Part shown: piece after piece, positions 4,926 through 6,292 of the stretch
Numbering within the stretch: the stretch's first letter is position 1
Layout of the letters: each line of letters begins with the position of its first letter
DNA from: Candidatus Zixiibacteriota bacterium
GTDB taxonomy: Bacteria; Zixibacteria; MSB-5A5; GN15; PGXB01
Assembly (NCBI GenBank): GCA_003641425.1
Contig: QNAH01000170.1
Coordinates: 1-6,292 of the forward strand
DNA length: 6,292 nucleotides
Direction: 5' to 3'
Program-made: the position numbers and the translations under genes
The notes under the pieces: generated by a model
Told to the model about the DNA's origin: nothing
The model's input: only the letters and a program-made list of their open reading frames with translations
The model's database searches: none

Positions 4926-5486
4926 CTATTTTTGCAGTTCGGTTTCGAAAAGACGCTCATAAATCGGGCCCTGGCGGGTTAATGTCGATTTGAAAAGGAC
5001 AATTCTGTTAAAAATAACCTCCTCAGGAGTAAAATCATATTTTTCGACCGCATCGGTAAGATCGGCGATTCCGAAATTGTCTTTGACCCGCCCCAGCGTC
5101 AGGTGACTTTTGAACGGCCGATTTTCTTTTTCGAAACCTATCTTTTCCAGTTCGTCTTCGATTTTACCGGCGATTTCGGCGAGTATATCGACACCCCCTG
5201 TGAGTCCGGCCCATATTACCCGGGGCCGGCGCACATTCGGAAACGCCCCCAGGCAGTTGATTTCACTGATAATTGTTTTGTATCCTGAGCCGACCTTTTC
5301 GATCACATTATTTATTTCGGGGACTTTTCCCTCATCGGTATCGCCGAGAAATTTCAATGTCAGGTGGATATTTTTCGGGGCGACCCATTTGACTTTGGCC
5401 CGGTTTTGTTTGAGAGTGAAGATAATCTCGGCCAGCAATTCTTCGATTTTACCCGGAAGCGGCATCGCGATAAACAAGCGCATCAT
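4926..5486 (-). CDS. thpR: RNA 2',3'-cyclic phosphodiesterase (2'-5' RNA ligase family)
   Basis: The 186-residue protein belongs to the 2H phosphoesterase superfamily. Both signature HxTx motifs are present: HLTL at 41-44 and HLTL at 128-131, which place two His and two Thr in the active site. Other family marks are the opening RLFIAMPLP, FLGD after the first motif, FPNVRRPRVIWAGL at 82-95 and the closing VLFKSTLTRQGPIYERL. Members hydrolyse 2',3'-cyclic phosphate RNA ends and can join 2'-5' ends in vitro; the cellular role is unclear. Length is normal for the family. The first ATG (5486) overlaps the cinA stop as ATGA, and a second ATG follows at once (5483). GGAG at 5495-5492 is five bases from the first and eight from the second. 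It is co-transcribed with cinA, and translational coupling is likely. Confidence 0.95.
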   Translation of the reverse strand: MMRLFIAMPLPGKIEELLAEIIFTLKQNRAKVKWVAPKNIHLTLKFLGDTDEGKVPEINNVIEKVGSGYKTIISEINCLGAFPNVRRPRVIWAGLTGGVDILAEIAGKIEDELEKIGFEKENRPFKSHLTLGRVKDNFGIADLTDAVEKYDFTPEEVIFNRIVLFKSTLTRQGPIYERLFETELQK

Positions 5487-6292
5487 TTGATCTCCAGAAT
5501 GGCCCTGCGAAGCATTTCCAGGGCGGCATAAACCGACCGTCCGCGGTTTGATTTACGATCTTTCGAAAAGGAATGTTTTGCCGAAACGACACCATTGGAT
5601 GAAGCGACGGCGATGAAGACCGTCCCCACCGGTTTTTCGTCGGTTCCCCCGTCGGGCCCGGCGATTCCGGTGACGGCCACGCCGTAATCGGCGTCGGCTT
5701 TTTCTTTAATTCCGGCCGCCATAGCCTCGGCGGTCTCGGCCGAGACGGCGCCGTGTTTTTCTATTATATCTTTCGGGACACCGAGCAGGTCGATTTTCGA
5801 CTGATTGGAATATGTCACGACACCCTGGCAGAAATAATTCGATGATCCGGGGATATCGGTGATTTTTCCGGCAAGCAGGCCGGCGGTACATGATTCAGCG
5901 GTGGCCACGGTCTGGTTGCGTTCGGTCAGCAGTTTCCCGACAACGCCCTCGAGAGTGTCTTCATTTTCACCGTAGATATATTTACCGGCTAATTCACGGA
6001 GTTGTTTTATGGCATTTCCGGCAGATTTTTCGGCGGCTTCTTTTGTACCGCCCGGGGCGATAATTCTCAGATCGACACCGCTGAACGACGGCAGATAGGC
6101 CAGCCGCACATGCTCCGGCAATTTTATAAACGGGGCGATTTTTTCTGCCAGGGCAGACTCGAAGATACCGGTCGTCTTAAGCTTATGAATTTTGATATGT
6201 CCCGGCATGACAAGATGCGCCTGAAGATAGGGAATCAGTTCTTCATCGGTAATAATTTCCATTTCGCGCGGGACACCGGGCAGTGAGGCGAA
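5483..6292 (-). CDS. cinA: CinA family protein: C-terminal part of COG1058 domain plus nicotinamide-nucleotide amidase (PncC) domain; start outside window
   Basis: The frame is open to the right edge, and the first visible residues, FASLPGVPREM, are the conserved LPGVPREM segment of the CinA N-terminal MoCF/COG1058 domain. The gene therefore begins outside the window; the ATG at 6262 is internal. About 269 of the usual 410-420 residues are visible. Residues of about 30-105 form the KH-like middle part (KTTGIFESALAEKI, then LAYLPSFSGVDLRI). From about 115 comes the PncC domain, which deamidates nicotinamide mononucleotide to nicotinate mononucleotide in pyridine-nucleotide recycling: AESCT at 132-136 with the catalytic Ser, GVVTYSNQSK at 157-166, GAVSAETAEAMA at 181-192 and TGIAGPDGGT at 208-217. 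All are intact. Bifunctional CinA also hydrolyses ADP-ribose through the N-terminal domain, most of which is unseen. A cinA close to recA is common in bacteria. Confidence 0.95.
   Translation of the reverse strand, partial: FASLPGVPREMEIITDEELIPYLQAHLVMPGHIKIHKLKTTGIFESALAEKIAPFIKLPEHVRLAYLPSFSGVDLRIIAPGGTKEAAEKSAGNAIKQLRELAGKYIYGENEDTLEGVVGKLLTERNQTVATAESCTAGLLAGKITDIPGSSNYFCQGVVTYSNQSKIDLLGVPKDIIEKHGAVSAETAEAMAAGIKEKADADYGVAVTGIAGPDGGTDEKPVGTVFIAVASSNGVVSAKHSFSKDRKSNRGRSVYAALEMLRRAILEIK

Noticed and set aside
6260..6262. ATG as the true start of the CinA-type gene
   Set aside because: The frame continues upstream with the conserved LPGVPRE segment directly before this Met, so the gene begins beyond the window.

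Overview
The window is bacterial chromosomal DNA. It holds two complete housekeeping genes (recA, thpR), most of a third (cinA), a complete HD-GYP phosphodiesterase gene, two genes without an assured function, and the start of a lysine-rich repeat protein. Most genes have clear Shine-Dalgarno sites, and three strong intrinsic terminators are visible. The RecA, CinA and HD-GYP proteins look like those of a Gram-negative-type bacterium. The mix (lysine-rich 'histone H1-like' repeats, HD-GYP, a cinA-thpR-recA run) would suit an uncultivated lineage of the FCB/Zixibacteria kind, but that is a weak guess; no marker here fixes the phylum.

Layout, left to right. Bases 1-194 (minus) encode the first 64 residues of a Lys/Arg/Ala/Pro repeat protein that runs off the left edge. 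Bases 209-634 form a divergent intergenic region with repeated short motifs, a possible -10 box and a foldable leader. Bases 635-1255 (plus) encode a 206-residue protein I do not recognise, closed by two back-to-back intrinsic terminators, the first of which contains the stop codon. Bases 1380-2363 (plus) encode an HD-GYP protein with all signature residues. Bases 2364-2761 are non-coding. Bases 2762-3517 (minus) encode a protein with an N-terminal HARE-type winged helix and a C-terminal region resembling a PD-(D/E)XK nuclease. Bases 3602-3632 are the recA terminator, 3659-4744 recA (minus), 4745-4925 the recA promoter region, 4926-5486 thpR (minus) and 5483-6292 the C-terminal two thirds of cinA (minus, overlapping thpR by 4 bases and running off the right edge).

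How they fit together. cinA and thpR are translationally coupled and transcribed toward recA. recA has its own AT-rich promoter region, with a dyad over a consensus -35 box and a pair of 10-base direct repeats around a second possible promoter, so damage-responsive or other control is plausible. The recA terminator insulates the AT-rich HARE/nuclease-like gene downstream. That gene has a far lower GC content than recA and stands alone, which fits acquisition by transfer. The most interesting candidates are this nuclease-like protein, the unknown 206-residue protein with its structured leader and double terminator, and the perfectly repeated 60-bp unit of the histone-like gene.
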